A program made the translations under genes and the position numbers. Source: Smithella sp. (GTDB taxonomy: Bacteria; Desulfobacterota; Syntrophia; Syntrophales; Smithellaceae). Taken from it: a stretch of DNA of 60,355 bases. The notes below the pieces were generated by a model that saw only the letters and a list, made by a program, of their open reading frames with translations, was not told the origin of the DNA and ran no database searches. Positions 30,709 through 40,679 of the stretch are shown one piece after another. Location: positions 1 to 60,355 of the forward strand of contig JAAYKU010000182.1 in NCBI GenBank assembly GCA_012522275.1, given 5' to 3'. Numbering within the stretch: the first letter of the stretch is position 1; each line of letters begins with the position of its first letter.

Positions 30709-31341
30709 TCAGGCCATTTGTGCGATTTCCCTGTAGCGGAAGCAGTCCGTGACATGGTCATTGACCATGCCTGACGCCTGCATAAAGGCGTAACAGATAG
30801 TCGAGCCGGTAAATTTAAAACCACGTTTTTTTAAATCACGGCTCATCAGGTCCGACTCCCTGGAGGTCGCGGGAAGCATGGATATATTTTTCCACTTATT
30901 TTGCAAAGGCCTGCCGTCAACATAGCGCCACAAAAAAGCGTCAAAGGAGCCGAACTCTTCGCGGATATCGAGCAGTGCTTTGGCATTGACGATCGCCGCT
31001 TCGATCTTGAGGCGGTTGCGGACAATGCCTGTGTCGCCCAGCAGGCGCTCAACATCTTTATTGTCATAGCGGGCGATTCGCCCGAAGTCGAAATTATCGA
31101 ATGCCCGGCGGTAATTTTCTCTTTTTTTCAAAATAGTGAACCAGCTTAGACCCGCCTGCGCCCCATCGAGGATGAGATGCTCGAACAACAGCCTGTCGTC
31201 ATGCACGGGGACGCCCCATTCACGGTCGTGATAGGCAACATACAGAGGATCGCTTCCGCACCAGGAGCATCTTTTGCGATCATCACTTCCGGCGTCTGAA
31301 ACAGTTTTCAATAATTTTTTATTCACAAAGTCGCTCCGCAA
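30709..31341 (-). CDS. tag: DNA-3-methyladenine glycosylase I
   Basis: RCSWCGSDPLYVAYHDREWGVPVHDDRLLFEHLILDGAQAGLSW. Confidence 0.95.
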   Translation of the reverse strand: MRSDFVNKKLLKTVSDAGSDDRKRCSWCGSDPLYVAYHDREWGVPVHDDRLLFEHLILDGAQAGLSWFTILKKRENYRRAFDNFDFGRIARYDNKDVERLLGDTGIVRNRLKIEAAIVNAKALLDIREEFGSFDAFLWRYVDGRPLQNKWKNISMLPATSRESDLMSRDLKKRGFKFTGSTICYAFMQASGMVNDHVTDCFRYREIAQMA

Positions 31342-31430
31342 AACAAAAAATTTGACGCTGCCGTCGGCCGACCCTACAGGTTTGCGCGCATGATGTAAAG
31401 ATTCAGATAAGAAAATTCATTTTAACAGAA

Positions 31431-31472
31431 GCACAAAAAAGGTGCCGGAGCCGCCACAGGGACGGCTCCGGC
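31431..31472 (-). terminator. Rho-independent terminator downstream of hcp
   Basis: Minus strand GCCGGAGCCG-loop-CGGCTCCGGC followed by ACCTTTTTT. Confidence 0.75.
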
Positions 31473-31507
31473 GGAAAGGGAGTGAGAAGAAAGGGGTTGC
31501 TGCTCAC

Positions 31508-33154
31508 TCATCCCAGAATTGCTTTTAAATCCTCATCAGGCGTGGCAATCGGTTTGATTGCGAAATTCTCCACCAGGACATTCAGGACGTTGGGAGTGAT
31601 AAACGCAGGCAGTGACGGCCCCAGGCGGATGTCCTTGATGCCCAGATAAAGCAGGGTCAGTAAAATAGCCACCGCCTTTTGTTCATACCAGGACAGAATC
31701 ATCGACAGGGGCAGATCGTTCACGCCGCAGTTGAAAGCATCGGCCAGAGCAACTGCGATCTGGATGGCGGAATAAGCGTCGTTGCACTGTCCGATATCCA
31801 GAAGCCTCGGGATGCCGCCGATATCGCCTAATTCCATATCGAAGAAACGGAACTTCCCACAGGCAAGCGTCAGCACTACCGTATCTGGAGGCGCTTTTTC
31901 CACAAACTCCGTGTAGTAATTGCGCCCGGGCTTTGCCCCGTCGCAGCCGGCCACCAGGAAGAAATGACGGATCGCTTTGCCCTTGACGGCATCGATCACG
32001 GCTCCGGCGACATTCATCACCGCGTTGTGCCCGAAACCTACCATGACGGACTTCCCTTCGACATCTTCCGGAAATCCTGGCATGGAAAGCGCCTTTTCAA
32101 TCACGGGTGTGAAATCGTGATCTGCAATATGCGTCACGCCGGGCCAGCCGACCAGGCCGCAGGTGAAAATATTGTCTTTATATGAATCGCGCGGTCTTTG
32201 AATACAGTTGGTGGTCATCAGGATCGCGCCTGGAAATTCGGCAAACTCTTTCGCCTGATTCTGCCAGGCCGTACCGTAATGACCGTAGAAGTGCGGATAT
32301 TTTTTCAGTTCGGGGTAGCCGTGTGCAGGCAGCATTTCGCCGTGCGTGTATATGTTGATGCCCTTTCCTTCGGTCTGCTTTAAAAGATCGGATAAATCTT
32401 TCAAGTCATGGCCGGACACAAGTATCGCCTTACCCTTTTTGGCGCCCAGTGGGACCTTTGTCGGTACGGGATGGCCGAAGGCGCCTGTGTTGGCCGCGTC
32501 CAGAAGCTCCATCGTCCGCAGGTTGATCTCGCCGCACTTGAGTACCATGCCGATCCAGCCTTGCAGATCCAGATTTTCCCTGGCGATCGCCGCCAGCGCT
32601 TCATGAACAAAAGCATAAACCGCGTCGTCTTCATGACCCAGAATCTGCGCGTGATCCGCGTAGGCGGCCACGCCTTTAAGACCGAAAAGAACTATGTGCT
32701 TGAGAGATTCAATATCCGCGTTTGCCCCGGCAGCCGGTTTGAGAGACGCCGCGTCCGCCTGGGCAATCAGCCCCTCAACCGTCTTTTCCGGGCGGTAAGT
32801 CACACAGGCTGGTTTTTCATCAACGGCCGCGCCGGCTTTTATTGCTCTGTCTTTCAGGGCATCGCGAAACGCAACCGCCTTGCCGATCAATTCCACAAAA
32901 CGCGCAGGATCAAAATCGACATTGGTAAGGGTCGAAAAAAGAGCTTTGACCGTAAAAACATCGACTTCACGGTCGGTAATGCCTGCTTTACGGGCATCCA
33001 CCGCCACTACCGAAAGCCCCTCCAGAGCGTAAACAAGCAGGTCCTGAAGTGCAGACACTTCGGCATCTTTACCGCACACACCTGCCTTTACGCATGCTTC
33101 TCCTTTTGCCGTCTGTTCGCACTGGTAACAAAACATTGCCAAATTTTCCATCAA
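31508..33154 (-). CDS. hcp: Hydroxylamine reductase / hybrid cluster protein
   Basis: MFCYQCEQTAKGEACVKAGVCGK (CX2CX8CX5C), hybrid-cluster ligands in the C-terminal half. Confidence 0.95.
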   Translation of the reverse strand: MMENLAMFCYQCEQTAKGEACVKAGVCGKDAEVSALQDLLVYALEGLSVVAVDARKAGITDREVDVFTVKALFSTLTNVDFDPARFVELIGKAVAFRDALKDRAIKAGAAVDEKPACVTYRPEKTVEGLIAQADAASLKPAAGANADIESLKHIVLFGLKGVAAYADHAQILGHEDDAVYAFVHEALAAIARENLDLQGWIGMVLKCGEINLRTMELLDAANTGAFGHPVPTKVPLGAKKGKAILVSGHDLKDLSDLLKQTEGKGINIYTHGEMLPAHGYPELKKYPHFYGHYGTAWQNQAKEFAEFPGAILMTTNCIQRPRDSYKDNIFTCGLVGWPGVTHIADHDFTPVIEKALSMPGFPEDVEGKSVMVGFGHNAVMNVAGAVIDAVKGKAIRHFFLVAGCDGAKPGRNYYTEFVEKAPPDTVVLTLACGKFRFFDMELGDIGGIPRLLDIGQCNDAYSAIQIAVALADAFNCGVNDLPLSMILSWYEQKAVAILLTLLYLGIKDIRLGPSLPAFITPNVLNVLVENFAIKPIATPDEDLKAILG

Positions 33155-33219
33155 ATGAGTCTCCTTTTCATTTTCGTTCTTTTGACAGCATTGATTAATG
33201 TATCTCGGGCAGTTGCGCC

Positions 33220-33233
33220 TTGACTTAAGTCAA
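33220..33233. promoter_or_regulatory. Perfect palindrome, candidate Crp/Fnr-family operator between hcp and its divergent regulator
   Basis: ttgacttaagtcaa (TTGAC-TTAA-GTCAA). Confidence 0.7.
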
Positions 33234-33268
33234 ACTTCAGTGCTATTTTTTTTAAAAGGAAATAATTT

Positions 33269-33955
33269 ATGGATATGACATCAATTATCGCGGGGCTTCC
33301 TCTTTTTCAAGGCCTCGCGCCCCATCAAAACGCGACACTGGCCGGCATCGCCCAGAGACGATATTATTCCAAAGGACAGATTTTCTTCTCTGAAGGGGAC
33401 AATGCCGACGGTTTCTACATAATACTTTCCGGCAGAGTAAAAATCTTCAAACTCTCCCCCGACGGGAAAGAACAGATTTTCCACATCCTGGAGGCGCCGG
33501 AACCTTTCGGCGAAGCGGCGGTTTTCTCCGGGGAGAACTTTCCTGCGTCCGCCACGGCACTTGTCGAAACACCCGTTCTTTTCTTTCCGGCCGGAAAATT
33601 CACAGGCCTCATCCGCCAGGACCCCATCTTGGCTTTATCCATGCTCGGTCTTTTGTCATTGAGGCTGCGCAAACTTACCACACTGGTGGAAAACCTGTCT
33701 CTTAAGGAAGTGCCGGCAAGACTGGCAGCCTATCTTCTGTATCAGAGCCGGGACAACGAGCATAAGCCTGTAATCGAGCTGGATGTGTCTAAAAACCAGA
33801 TGGCCGGCCTTCTGGGCACAATTCCGGAAACACTTTCGCGCATTCTCAAGCGCATGGCAGAGGAAAATCTGATAAAAACAGATGCACGAACGATTACTAT
33901 TTTGAACCGAAAGCATCTGACCGACCTGGCAGAGGGATTGAGAAAACTGAGCTGA
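33269..33955 (+). CDS. Crp/Fnr family transcriptional regulator (HcpR-like by context)
   Basis: cNMP-binding domain FFSEGDNADGFYIILSGRVKIFKLSPDGKEQIF; HTH NQMAGLLGTIPETLSRILKRM; divergent to hcp. Confidence 0.85.
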   Translation: MDMTSIIAGLPLFQGLAPHQNATLAGIAQRRYYSKGQIFFSEGDNADGFYIILSGRVKIFKLSPDGKEQIFHILEAPEPFGEAAVFSGENFPASATALVETPVLFFPAGKFTGLIRQDPILALSMLGLLSLRLRKLTTLVENLSLKEVPARLAAYLLYQSRDNEHKPVIELDVSKNQMAGLLGTIPETLSRILKRMAEENLIKTDARTITILNRKHLTDLAEGLRKLS

Positions 33956-33996
33956 TCATCACACACGCCCGACCATTGCCTTTTTATGGATAAAAT

Positions 33997-34857
33997 ATGG
34001 ACGCTCATCCGGACAGAAAAAAAATTCGTCAGGTATTCCGTAACGTGCAAAGGCACCAGCACATCGAAAAACTCATCCGCCAATTCTCCTCAAACAAAAA
34101 CGATATCCGCCACATGGCACTAGACAGGGCAGACACTTCTTCGTGCCGTCAGGTTCTGGAGCTCGGCTGCGCGTTCGGCGCCTTCACCGAGGCTTTGAAA
34201 GGGAGGCTGCACCCTGACGCGTTTATCACCGGTCTGGACATGATTGCCGAATACGAGCCCTTCTTTCTGGAGGCGTGCCGGCGCGCAGGCTACAGGGGCA
34301 CCTTTTCCGCAGCAGGCGTGGAAGCCATAAAAAAGTATCCGCCCGCTTCTTTCGACCTCATTGTCTGCAGCTATGCCCTGTATTTTTTTGTCGAGATGAT
34401 CCCGTATATCTGCCGCATTTTGAAAAAAAACGGTATGTTCATCACCATTACCCACGACGAATGCAATATGCAGGAGCTGATTCACATCACCCGCGCCGTA
34501 CTTAAGGAAAACCACCTGCTCGATAATGACCGCCTTTTGCCGGTCGAAGTAATTATAGGTCAATTTTCAGCAAATAACGCAGAGGATCTGCTTGCGCCCT
34601 ATTTCGGCGGTGTACGCCGGTTTGACTTTCAAAACACGCTTGTTTTTCAGCCGTGGGATATCTTTTTCTTCGTGGACTATTACCAGTTCAAAAGCCCACT
34701 GTTTCTCACAGGAACGGGGGCGCATAAAGAGGAGCTCGTACGCCAGATGCTCGCCAGGGTCCAGGATATGGGGGTGGGACGCAAAGAGATCTCCATGTGT
34801 AAGGACGACGCGATTTTTATCTGTGACAACCCCCTGCACCGAAAGGATATACGATGA
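33997..34857 (+). CDS. SAM-dependent class I methyltransferase
   Basis: VLELGCAFGAFTEALKGR ... FDLIVCSYALYFFVEMI ... ILKKNGMFITITHD. Confidence 0.8.
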   Translation: MDAHPDRKKIRQVFRNVQRHQHIEKLIRQFSSNKNDIRHMALDRADTSSCRQVLELGCAFGAFTEALKGRLHPDAFITGLDMIAEYEPFFLEACRRAGYRGTFSAAGVEAIKKYPPASFDLIVCSYALYFFVEMIPYICRILKKNGMFITITHDECNMQELIHITRAVLKENHLLDNDRLLPVEVIIGQFSANNAEDLLAPYFGGVRRFDFQNTLVFQPWDIFFFVDYYQFKSPLFLTGTGAHKEELVRQMLARVQDMGVGRKEISMCKDDAIFICDNPLHRKDIR

Positions 34858-35942
34858 AAAAAAAGCGCAATTTCTGTCCCCATTGCGGAGGTCGGATCAC
34901 CAAGGAAGAAGAGGATCATGTGGCAAGAGACTGCTGTTCGAGCTGTCACAGCTTTTTTTATGACAACCCTCTGCCGGTTGTTTCAGCGATCGTCGATGAC
35001 AACAGGCAAATCCTCCTGGTGAAACGCGACCGCCCGCCCTCCAAGGGACGATGGTGCCTGCCTACCGGCTTTGCCGAAGCGGGCGAGAGCATCGAAGAGG
35101 CGGTACTGCGTGAATTGCGTGAAGAAACGGGCATAAAGGGAAAAATCAGCCGCCTTCTGGACGTCGATTCCTACAAAAGCCGCTTTTACGGTGATCTCCT
35201 TTTCCTTACCTTTATCGTGGAAAAAAGAACCGGCAAACCGGTGGCGGGAGATGACAGTGCTCAGGCGCGTTTCTTTCCGATTAATAAAATTCCGGCCCTG
35301 GCCTTCAGATCCAACAGGCGGGCGCTCGACAGATATATAAAGATCAAGAAAGACTACTGGGCGGTTGTTGATGCCCTCGACGCCCAGGACGGGAAAAAAG
35401 CTTCCGCCCGGAGCACCGGCAGCCCCATGACGCAGCGCGTGATGAACGTGATCATGAGAAACAGGGAAAAAATGATTCAGCAGTGGATCGAGGATATCAC
35501 CACCAATCCCTCCACACCGGAATATCACGTATATGAAAACAAGGTGCTTTATAAGATATGCGAAAAAGTCATTTCACAAATAACGCTCTGGCTCGGTCAG
35601 GCTTTCAGCATTGACCGCATCCGTACTTTCTACACGAGACTCGGCGCGGAAAGAAAGAAATCCGGCGTTACAATAAGCGGCGTCTTGAGCGGACTTAGCC
35701 TGATCCGCAAACATATCTGGGGTGTCGCCCTGGCCGAAGGAGCGCTCCAGAAAAATCTCGACTTGTACATGACCTTTGAGCTGCAAAGACGCATGACCAT
35801 TTTCTTTGATCTGGCCACTTTCCATATGACACGCGGTTATGAAGGAAATTCAAATATTGAGCGGGAAAAATCCACACCGCCGGAGAAGCCTCATGGCTCC
35901 CGCCGGCGGCGCGTTGGAAAGGAGGGAGTTAAAAATCCTTAA
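34854..35942 (+). CDS. NUDIX hydrolase with N-terminal zinc ribbon fused to a C-terminal RsbRD-like all-helical domain
   Basis: CPHCGG...CCSSC; Nudix box [24 protein letters not shown]-terminus [50 protein letters not shown]. Confidence 0.8.
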   Translation: MKKKRNFCPHCGGRITKEEEDHVARDCCSSCHSFFYDNPLPVVSAIVDDNRQILLVKRDRPPSKGRWCLPTGFAEAGESIEEAVLRELREETGIKGKISRLLDVDSYKSRFYGDLLFLTFIVEKRTGKPVAGDDSAQARFFPINKIPALAFRSNRRALDRYIKIKKDYWAVVDALDAQDGKKASARSTGSPMTQRVMNVIMRNREKMIQQWIEDITTNPSTPEYHVYENKVLYKICEKVISQITLWLGQAFSIDRIRTFYTRLGAERKKSGVTISGVLSGLSLIRKHIWGVALAEGALQKNLDLYMTFELQRRMTIFFDLATFHMTRGYEGNSNIEREKSTPPEKPHGSRRRRVGKEGVKNP

Positions 35943-37161
35943 AGTCGTCATCATCGAAAGGAATGACCTGCTCCGGCCGCCCGACTTTGCCTGACGCAGG
36001 CGGCGCGGCCAGCGCTTTCTTTTTCTGACTTTTTACAGCGGCAGAGGGCTTTGCGGCAGGCCCGGTTATTTTCCCGGTCACCTTTTTAATCATTTTCCCG
36101 CTGGAAATGGCGGGGGCCTGGGAAGAAAAGGAGACGCGGGAGGTAGCGATACTGAGCCTGGTGCCGACCATGCCGGCCAGCTCACCCAATCTTTTTTCCA
36201 TTGTACTCACTTCGGAATTCATTGATTCTGCGGCGGCGGCGGAAGATTCCGCGCTGTGCGCCGTCTGCTGCACAACCTTGTCCATCTCTGCGATGGCCCG
36301 GTTGATCTGCGCGATGCCGTGAGCCTGTTCCTGAGAGGCGGTGGCGATTTCATCGACCAGCTGGCTTATTTTAGCCGATGAAGCGATATTGTCCTTAAAA
36401 GCCTCCTGTGTATAACCGGTAAGTTCATTGCCGTTTTTAACTGCTTTCATTGTGTTTTCAATCAGTTCACTGGTGTTTTTAGCCGCCTCCGCCGAGCGCA
36501 TGGCCAGGTTACGCACCTCATCTGCCACCACGGCGAAGCCTGCCCCTGCCTCACCGGCCCTTGCCGCTTCCACCGCGGCGTTTAGCGCCAGCAGGTTGGT
36601 CTGGAAGGCGATCTCGTCGATCGTTTTGATAATTTTCCCCGTTTCCTCCGATGATTTGGTAATTTCCGCGATGGCCTTGGCCATATCGTCCATGTGACGG
36701 TTCACTTTTTCGACAATCTGGCTTGCCTCGTGCATCATCGCCCTGGCCTGGGTAGCATTGTCCGCATTTTGTTTGGTCATGGCCGAAAGCTCCTCAAGTG
36801 AGGAGGAGGATTCTTCCAGTGAGGAAGCCTGGGAACCGGCCCCTTCCGCAAGCCGGCGCGCCGAAGAAAACACCTGGGCGGAGCCTGCCGACACATTTTG
36901 TATAATATCCACGGCTCCTTTCACGGAATCAACAACCGGCGCCACAATTTTACGGGAAAAATGGAACCCCATACCCACAATAAACGCGATGAACAGGACC
37001 ATAAAGAACCCGGTAACCCGCATGTATCGGTTGACCATGGCGATATTTTCGCTGTCCACATTGTAAAGCTGATAAATGGCCATTAACCCCAGCACCAGGA
37101 TCATCGCCGCCTGCCCCAAAATGGCCACCCTGAGTTTTAATGCAATTGCACCTTGTCCCAT
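35929..37161 (-). CDS. Methyl-accepting chemotaxis protein (start revised to 37161)
   Basis: Hairpin tip [46 protein letters not shown]; two TM segments, minimal extracellular loop; acidic C-terminal tail [11 protein letters not shown]. Confidence 0.93.
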   Translation of the reverse strand: MGQGAIALKLRVAILGQAAMILVLGLMAIYQLYNVDSENIAMVNRYMRVTGFFMVLFIAFIVGMGFHFSRKIVAPVVDSVKGAVDIIQNVSAGSAQVFSSARRLAEGAGSQASSLEESSSSLEELSAMTKQNADNATQARAMMHEASQIVEKVNRHMDDMAKAIAEITKSSEETGKIIKTIDEIAFQTNLLALNAAVEAARAGEAGAGFAVVADEVRNLAMRSAEAAKNTSELIENTMKAVKNGNELTGYTQEAFKDNIASSAKISQLVDEIATASQEQAHGIAQINRAIAEMDKVVQQTAHSAESSAAAAESMNSEVSTMEKRLGELAGMVGTRLSIATSRVSFSSQAPAISSGKMIKKVTGKITGPAAKPSAAVKSQKKKALAAPPASGKVGRPEQVIPFDDDDFKDF

Positions 37162-37201
37162 AATAAGTCTCCTTGTCCGCAATTATGAACTACAATTCTT
37201 T

Positions 37202-37702
37202 TTATTTCAGGGCGATAATATCGTCCGCGTTCATGACACGGTCGATGTCGAGCAGAATTTTGATCTTACCGCCTGTTTTGGCCATTCCCAGTATGTAGTC
37301 CGTATTGAGGCTGGTTCCGAAATTGGGAGTCTCTTCTATATCCGCCCCCTTTATGTTCAACACCTCGGAAACTGAATCCACAAGGATGCCAATCAGTATA
37401 TTGCCGTTTTCCTTGGCGATTTCTATGACGATAATACAGGTCCTCTCCGTGTATTCCATGTCCGGCAGACCAAACTTCAACCTCAAATCAATGACCGGAA
37501 TGACTTTGCCCCTGAGATTGATCACTCCCTTGATATGGGGCGGTGTCTGAGGCACGGTTGTAATGGCGATCATGCCGATTATTTCTTTGACTTTCAGAAT
37601 CCCGATGCCGTATTCCTCGTCCGCCAGTGTGAAAGTTAAATACTTTCCTTCTGTGGTGTTTGCGCTGCCCCCCCGCAATTCAGTTGCTGCGGCTGTATCC
37701 AT
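37202..37702 (-). CDS. cheW: Chemotaxis coupling protein CheW
   Basis: KYLTFTLADEEYGIGILKVKEIIGM...GVINLRGKVIPVIDLRLKFGL. Confidence 0.92.
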   Translation of the reverse strand: MDTAAATELRGGSANTTEGKYLTFTLADEEYGIGILKVKEIIGMIAITTVPQTPPHIKGVINLRGKVIPVIDLRLKFGLPDMEYTERTCIIVIEIAKENGNILIGILVDSVSEVLNIKGADIEETPNFGTSLNTDYILGMAKTGGKIKILLDIDRVMNADDIIALK

Positions 37703-37732
37703 AGCCCGACCTCCCGTTTTGGTGAAAAAATT

Positions 37733-38041
37733 TTAAGGTAAAGAAGCCTTTACTAGTCTTATAACGGCAAATTTCAGAAATACTTGAGCATCATCATTAC
37801 AATATTTGTTTCTTACTCTTTCTTCGTATAACCATGAATAAATACAAGTGCTTAAAATATCCAGCGACAGCCCGCCCAGTAAACACGCAAAAGACCCCAA
37901 ACCTCCCCCCATGCGCTCAAAAGGGTGGCCGGCCGCATGCAAGCAGTTTTTCCACAGCACAGTTCGGGCCGTCATCTTCAACACTCGCTTTCCATGCCTG
38001 TTTAATGCTATTGACATCAAATCATCTGCCGTGATAGACAT
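37733..38041 (-). CDS. Hypothetical small protein (weak call)
   Basis: 102-aa ORF in the cheW upstream intergenic region; no clear SD; could be spurious. Confidence 0.25.
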   Translation of the reverse strand: MSITADDLMSIALNRHGKRVLKMTARTVLWKNCLHAAGHPFERMGGGLGSFACLLGGLSLDILSTCIYSWLYEERVRNKYCNDDAQVFLKFAVIRLVKASLP

Positions 38042-38126
38042 GGAACGACTTGATCAGACACTGATGGTAATTTTATATTTTCACTGTCAGTTTTAGCCAT
38101 TTTACAAAATTAACAAGGAGCTGCCT

Positions 38127-38501
38127 TTGAAACTTTCCGAAGTAAAAGATATCCTGGATGCGGAAGTTATAGTGGGAGAAGAATGTCTTGACCTGGAGGT
38201 AAAAACCGCCTTCGGCGCCGACCTGATGAGTGATGTGCTCGCTTACGCCAAAGCCGGCAGTATGCTTTTGACCGGCCTGACCAACACTCAGGTGGTACGC
38301 ACCGCCAACGTTCTGGACATAGCCGCAATTATTCTGGTACGCGGCAAAAAGCCCTCGCAGGAAACGGTCAGTCTCGCCCAGGAACTGAAAATCCCCATTC
38401 TGACCACTAAATACATATTATTTGAGACGGCGGGCCGCCTGTATCTGAAAGGTATTGTCGGCTGCCTGCCTAAAGTTGAAAGCACCAGTGGAAGAAACTA
38501 A
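38127..38501 (+). CDS. DRTGG-domain protein (first copy)
   Basis: MKLSEVKDILDAEVIVGEECLDLEVKTAFGADLMSDVLAYAKAGSMLLTGLTNTQVVRTANVLDIAAIILVRGK. Confidence 0.8.
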   Translation: MKLSEVKDILDAEVIVGEECLDLEVKTAFGADLMSDVLAYAKAGSMLLTGLTNTQVVRTANVLDIAAIILVRGKKPSQETVSLAQELKIPILTTKYILFETAGRLYLKGIVGCLPKVESTSGRN

Positions 38502-38925
38502 CCGAAACATCTATTCAGGACAATTTGATATAGAGGGCGGAAATTTCAATGCCGCCGGCACTGTATCGACCAGCATCAAGTCCATTTTAAAAAAACTAAA
38601 CATCCCGGGTGAAATCGTTCGCAAAGCCGCCATTGTCTCCTATGAAGCGGAAATCAATGTCGTATCCTATGCGAAAAAAGCCGTGGTCAGACTGACGGTT
38701 GCCCCGAAAAAGGTGCACATTGAAGTCGATGATACGGGTCCGGGCATCCCGAATATCGAACTGGCCATGCAGGAGGGCTACTCGACCGCCGATCAGCGGA
38801 TACGGGAAATGGGCTTCGGCGCCGGCATGGGATTGAGCAATATCAAAAATTATTCTGATGAATTTCACATTGAATCTGAAGTCGGCAAGGGAACACGCCT
38901 GCAGATGACGATTCAAACGCCATAA
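38488..38925 (+). CDS. Anti-sigma-factor/RsbW-like HATPase (probable GTG start at 38488)
   Basis: VHIEVDDTGPGIPNIELAMQEGYSTADQRIREMGFGAGMGLSNIKNYSDEF N/G1/G2 boxes. Confidence 0.8.
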   Translation: MEETNRNIYSGQFDIEGGNFNAAGTVSTSIKSILKKLNIPGEIVRKAAIVSYEAEINVVSYAKKAVVRLTVAPKKVHIEVDDTGPGIPNIELAMQEGYSTADQRIREMGFGAGMGLSNIKNYSDEFHIESEVGKGTRLQMTIQTP

Positions 38926-38946
38926 CTTGTTGCAAAGGGTTTGATT

Positions 38947-39288
38947 ATGAAAACCGAAAAGATCGTTCAGGAACTGGGGCTGGATGTCAAATGCGGCGGG
39001 GATTATCTGGACAAGAAGGTGACCGGGGGATACACAGGCGATCTGCTCAGCGATGTCATGGGAAATTCCAAAGAGGGGTATATCTGGATTACACGCCAGG
39101 TGCATCAGAATATTGTCGCCGTCGCCTCGCTCAAGGAGCTTGCCGGTATAATACTGATCAACTCGAGTGAACCGACTCGCGAGACGTTGGAAAAAGCCGA
39201 AGCCGAAGGGATTCCCATTATGGTTTCCAATCTGCCCGCCTTTGAAATATCAGGTAAAATTTACAATCTTCTGATGTCCGAAATCTGA
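38947..39288 (+). CDS. DRTGG-domain protein (second copy)
   Basis: LDVKCGGDYLDKKVTGGYTGDLLSDVMGNSKEGYIWITRQVHQNIVAVASLKELAGIILI. Confidence 0.8.
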   Translation: MKTEKIVQELGLDVKCGGDYLDKKVTGGYTGDLLSDVMGNSKEGYIWITRQVHQNIVAVASLKELAGIILINSSEPTRETLEKAEAEGIPIMVSNLPAFEISGKIYNLLMSEI

Positions 39289-39360
39289 TATTGACAAGCT
39301 TTTTACGGGTGGTCAAAGACGACAACCGGTTCATTATCAAACCACCGGTGGGGCGGACTG

Positions 39361-40098
39361 ATGCTGAATCCTTATAACTGCGATCTTCATATCCACACCT
39401 GCCTGTCGCCGTGCGCCGAGCTGGACATGCACCCGCAGACTATCGTACAAAAAGCACTGGAAAAAAAAATCGACATGATCGCTGTAAGCGACCACAATGC
39501 TTCGGCCAACGCACGCTTCGTCATGGCGGCGGCGGCCGGCAAACCGTTGGAAGTCATTCCCGCAATGGAGATCACCACCAGCGAAGAAGTTCATCTGCTG
39601 GCTTTGTTCAGAAGGCTCCTCGATCTTGAGCAAATGCAGGTGATTATTGACGAACACCTCTTTGGCGAAAATGACGAAGAACGTTTCGGCCTTCAGGCCA
39701 TCGTCAACGAGCTGGGAGAAGTGGAAGGGTTTAACAACCAATTGCTCATCGGCGCAACCGATCTGCCTATTGATGATGTTATCGCTGAGATTCACCGCCT
39801 CGACGGCCTGGCCATTGCCGCTCATATCGACCGGGAAAGTTTCAGTGTATTGAGCCAGCTGGGGTTCATCGACGACGGCTGGAGGCTTGACGCACTGGAA
39901 ATCTCGAAAAGAACAGGCCTTAAACGCGGTCGCACGCAATATCCACAATTGCAACACTATCCCTTTATCACCTCTTCCGACGCTCATTTCGTTGACGACA
40001 TCGGCACTTCGATGACCAGAATAATGATGGAAACACCGGGCTTTGACGAATTAAAAATGGCTTTGAGCGGACAAAACGGCCGCCTCGTTGTGGAGTGA
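39361..40098 (+). CDS. PHP-domain phosphoesterase
   Basis: CDLHIHTCLSPCAELDMHPQTIV, AVSDHNASANARFV, SSDAHFVDDIG. Confidence 0.88.
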   Translation: MLNPYNCDLHIHTCLSPCAELDMHPQTIVQKALEKKIDMIAVSDHNASANARFVMAAAAGKPLEVIPAMEITTSEEVHLLALFRRLLDLEQMQVIIDEHLFGENDEERFGLQAIVNELGEVEGFNNQLLIGATDLPIDDVIAEIHRLDGLAIAAHIDRESFSVLSQLGFIDDGWRLDALEISKRTGLKRGRTQYPQLQHYPFITSSDAHFVDDIGTSMTRIMMETPGFDELKMALSGQNGRLVVE

Positions 40099-40100
40099 GG

Positions 40101-40649
40101 ATGCTGACACTTGCCGATCATATTCTGGACATCACGGAAAACTCCGTCCGCGCAGACGCCAGTCTGATTGAAATCAGTATCGATGAAGATACCGGAAAAG
40201 ATCTTCTCAAAGTGGAAATCAGAGATAACGGCAGCGGCATGAGCCCGGAAATGGTCAAAAAAGTGCTGGATCCGTTCTATACTACCAAAACCGTGCGACG
40301 AGTCGGCCTGGGACTTCCCCTTTTAAAAGATGCGGCCGAACGGTCGGGAGGGGGTTTTCACCTGGAATCATACGAAAATTCTGGGACAACGGTGAAAGCG
40401 ACCTTCGGTTTGCGTCATCTGGATCGCCAGCCTATGGGTGCTATAATTAACATAATGATAATTCTCATTATTTCTAATTCAGATGTTGATTTTTTTTACA
40501 AACACAGGCATAATGACCGCCGGTTTGAAATGGATACACGCGAAATTCGCAATGAAATTGAGGACGTGCCCATCAATCATCCCGAAATCATCAAATACAT
40601 AAGGGGCATCATGACCCAGGGTCTCGTCGAGATTCAATCTGAGGCATGA
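40101..40649 (+). CDS. HATPase domain protein, HydD-like accessory protein
   Basis: ILDITENSVRADASLIEI...EIRDNGSGMSPEMVKKVLDPFYTTKTVRRVGLGLPLLKDAAERSGG. Confidence 0.82.
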   Translation: MLTLADHILDITENSVRADASLIEISIDEDTGKDLLKVEIRDNGSGMSPEMVKKVLDPFYTTKTVRRVGLGLPLLKDAAERSGGGFHLESYENSGTTVKATFGLRHLDRQPMGAIINIMIILIISNSDVDFFYKHRHNDRRFEMDTREIRNEIEDVPINHPEIIKYIRGIMTQGLVEIQSEA

Positions 40650-40679
40650 TACTTCCCGCCGAATTTAGGAGGAATACAA

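Noticed and set aside
38455-38487. ORF-track start of the RsbW-like HATPase
   Set aside because: A GTG at 38488 fits better and limits overlap with the preceding DRTGG gene.
40438-40475. Fur-box-like sequence ATAATGA-taattc-TCATTAT
   Set aside because: Lies inside the HATPase coding sequence (GAIINIMIILIISNSD) that reads as continuous protein; spacer is 3 bp longer than a classic Fur box.
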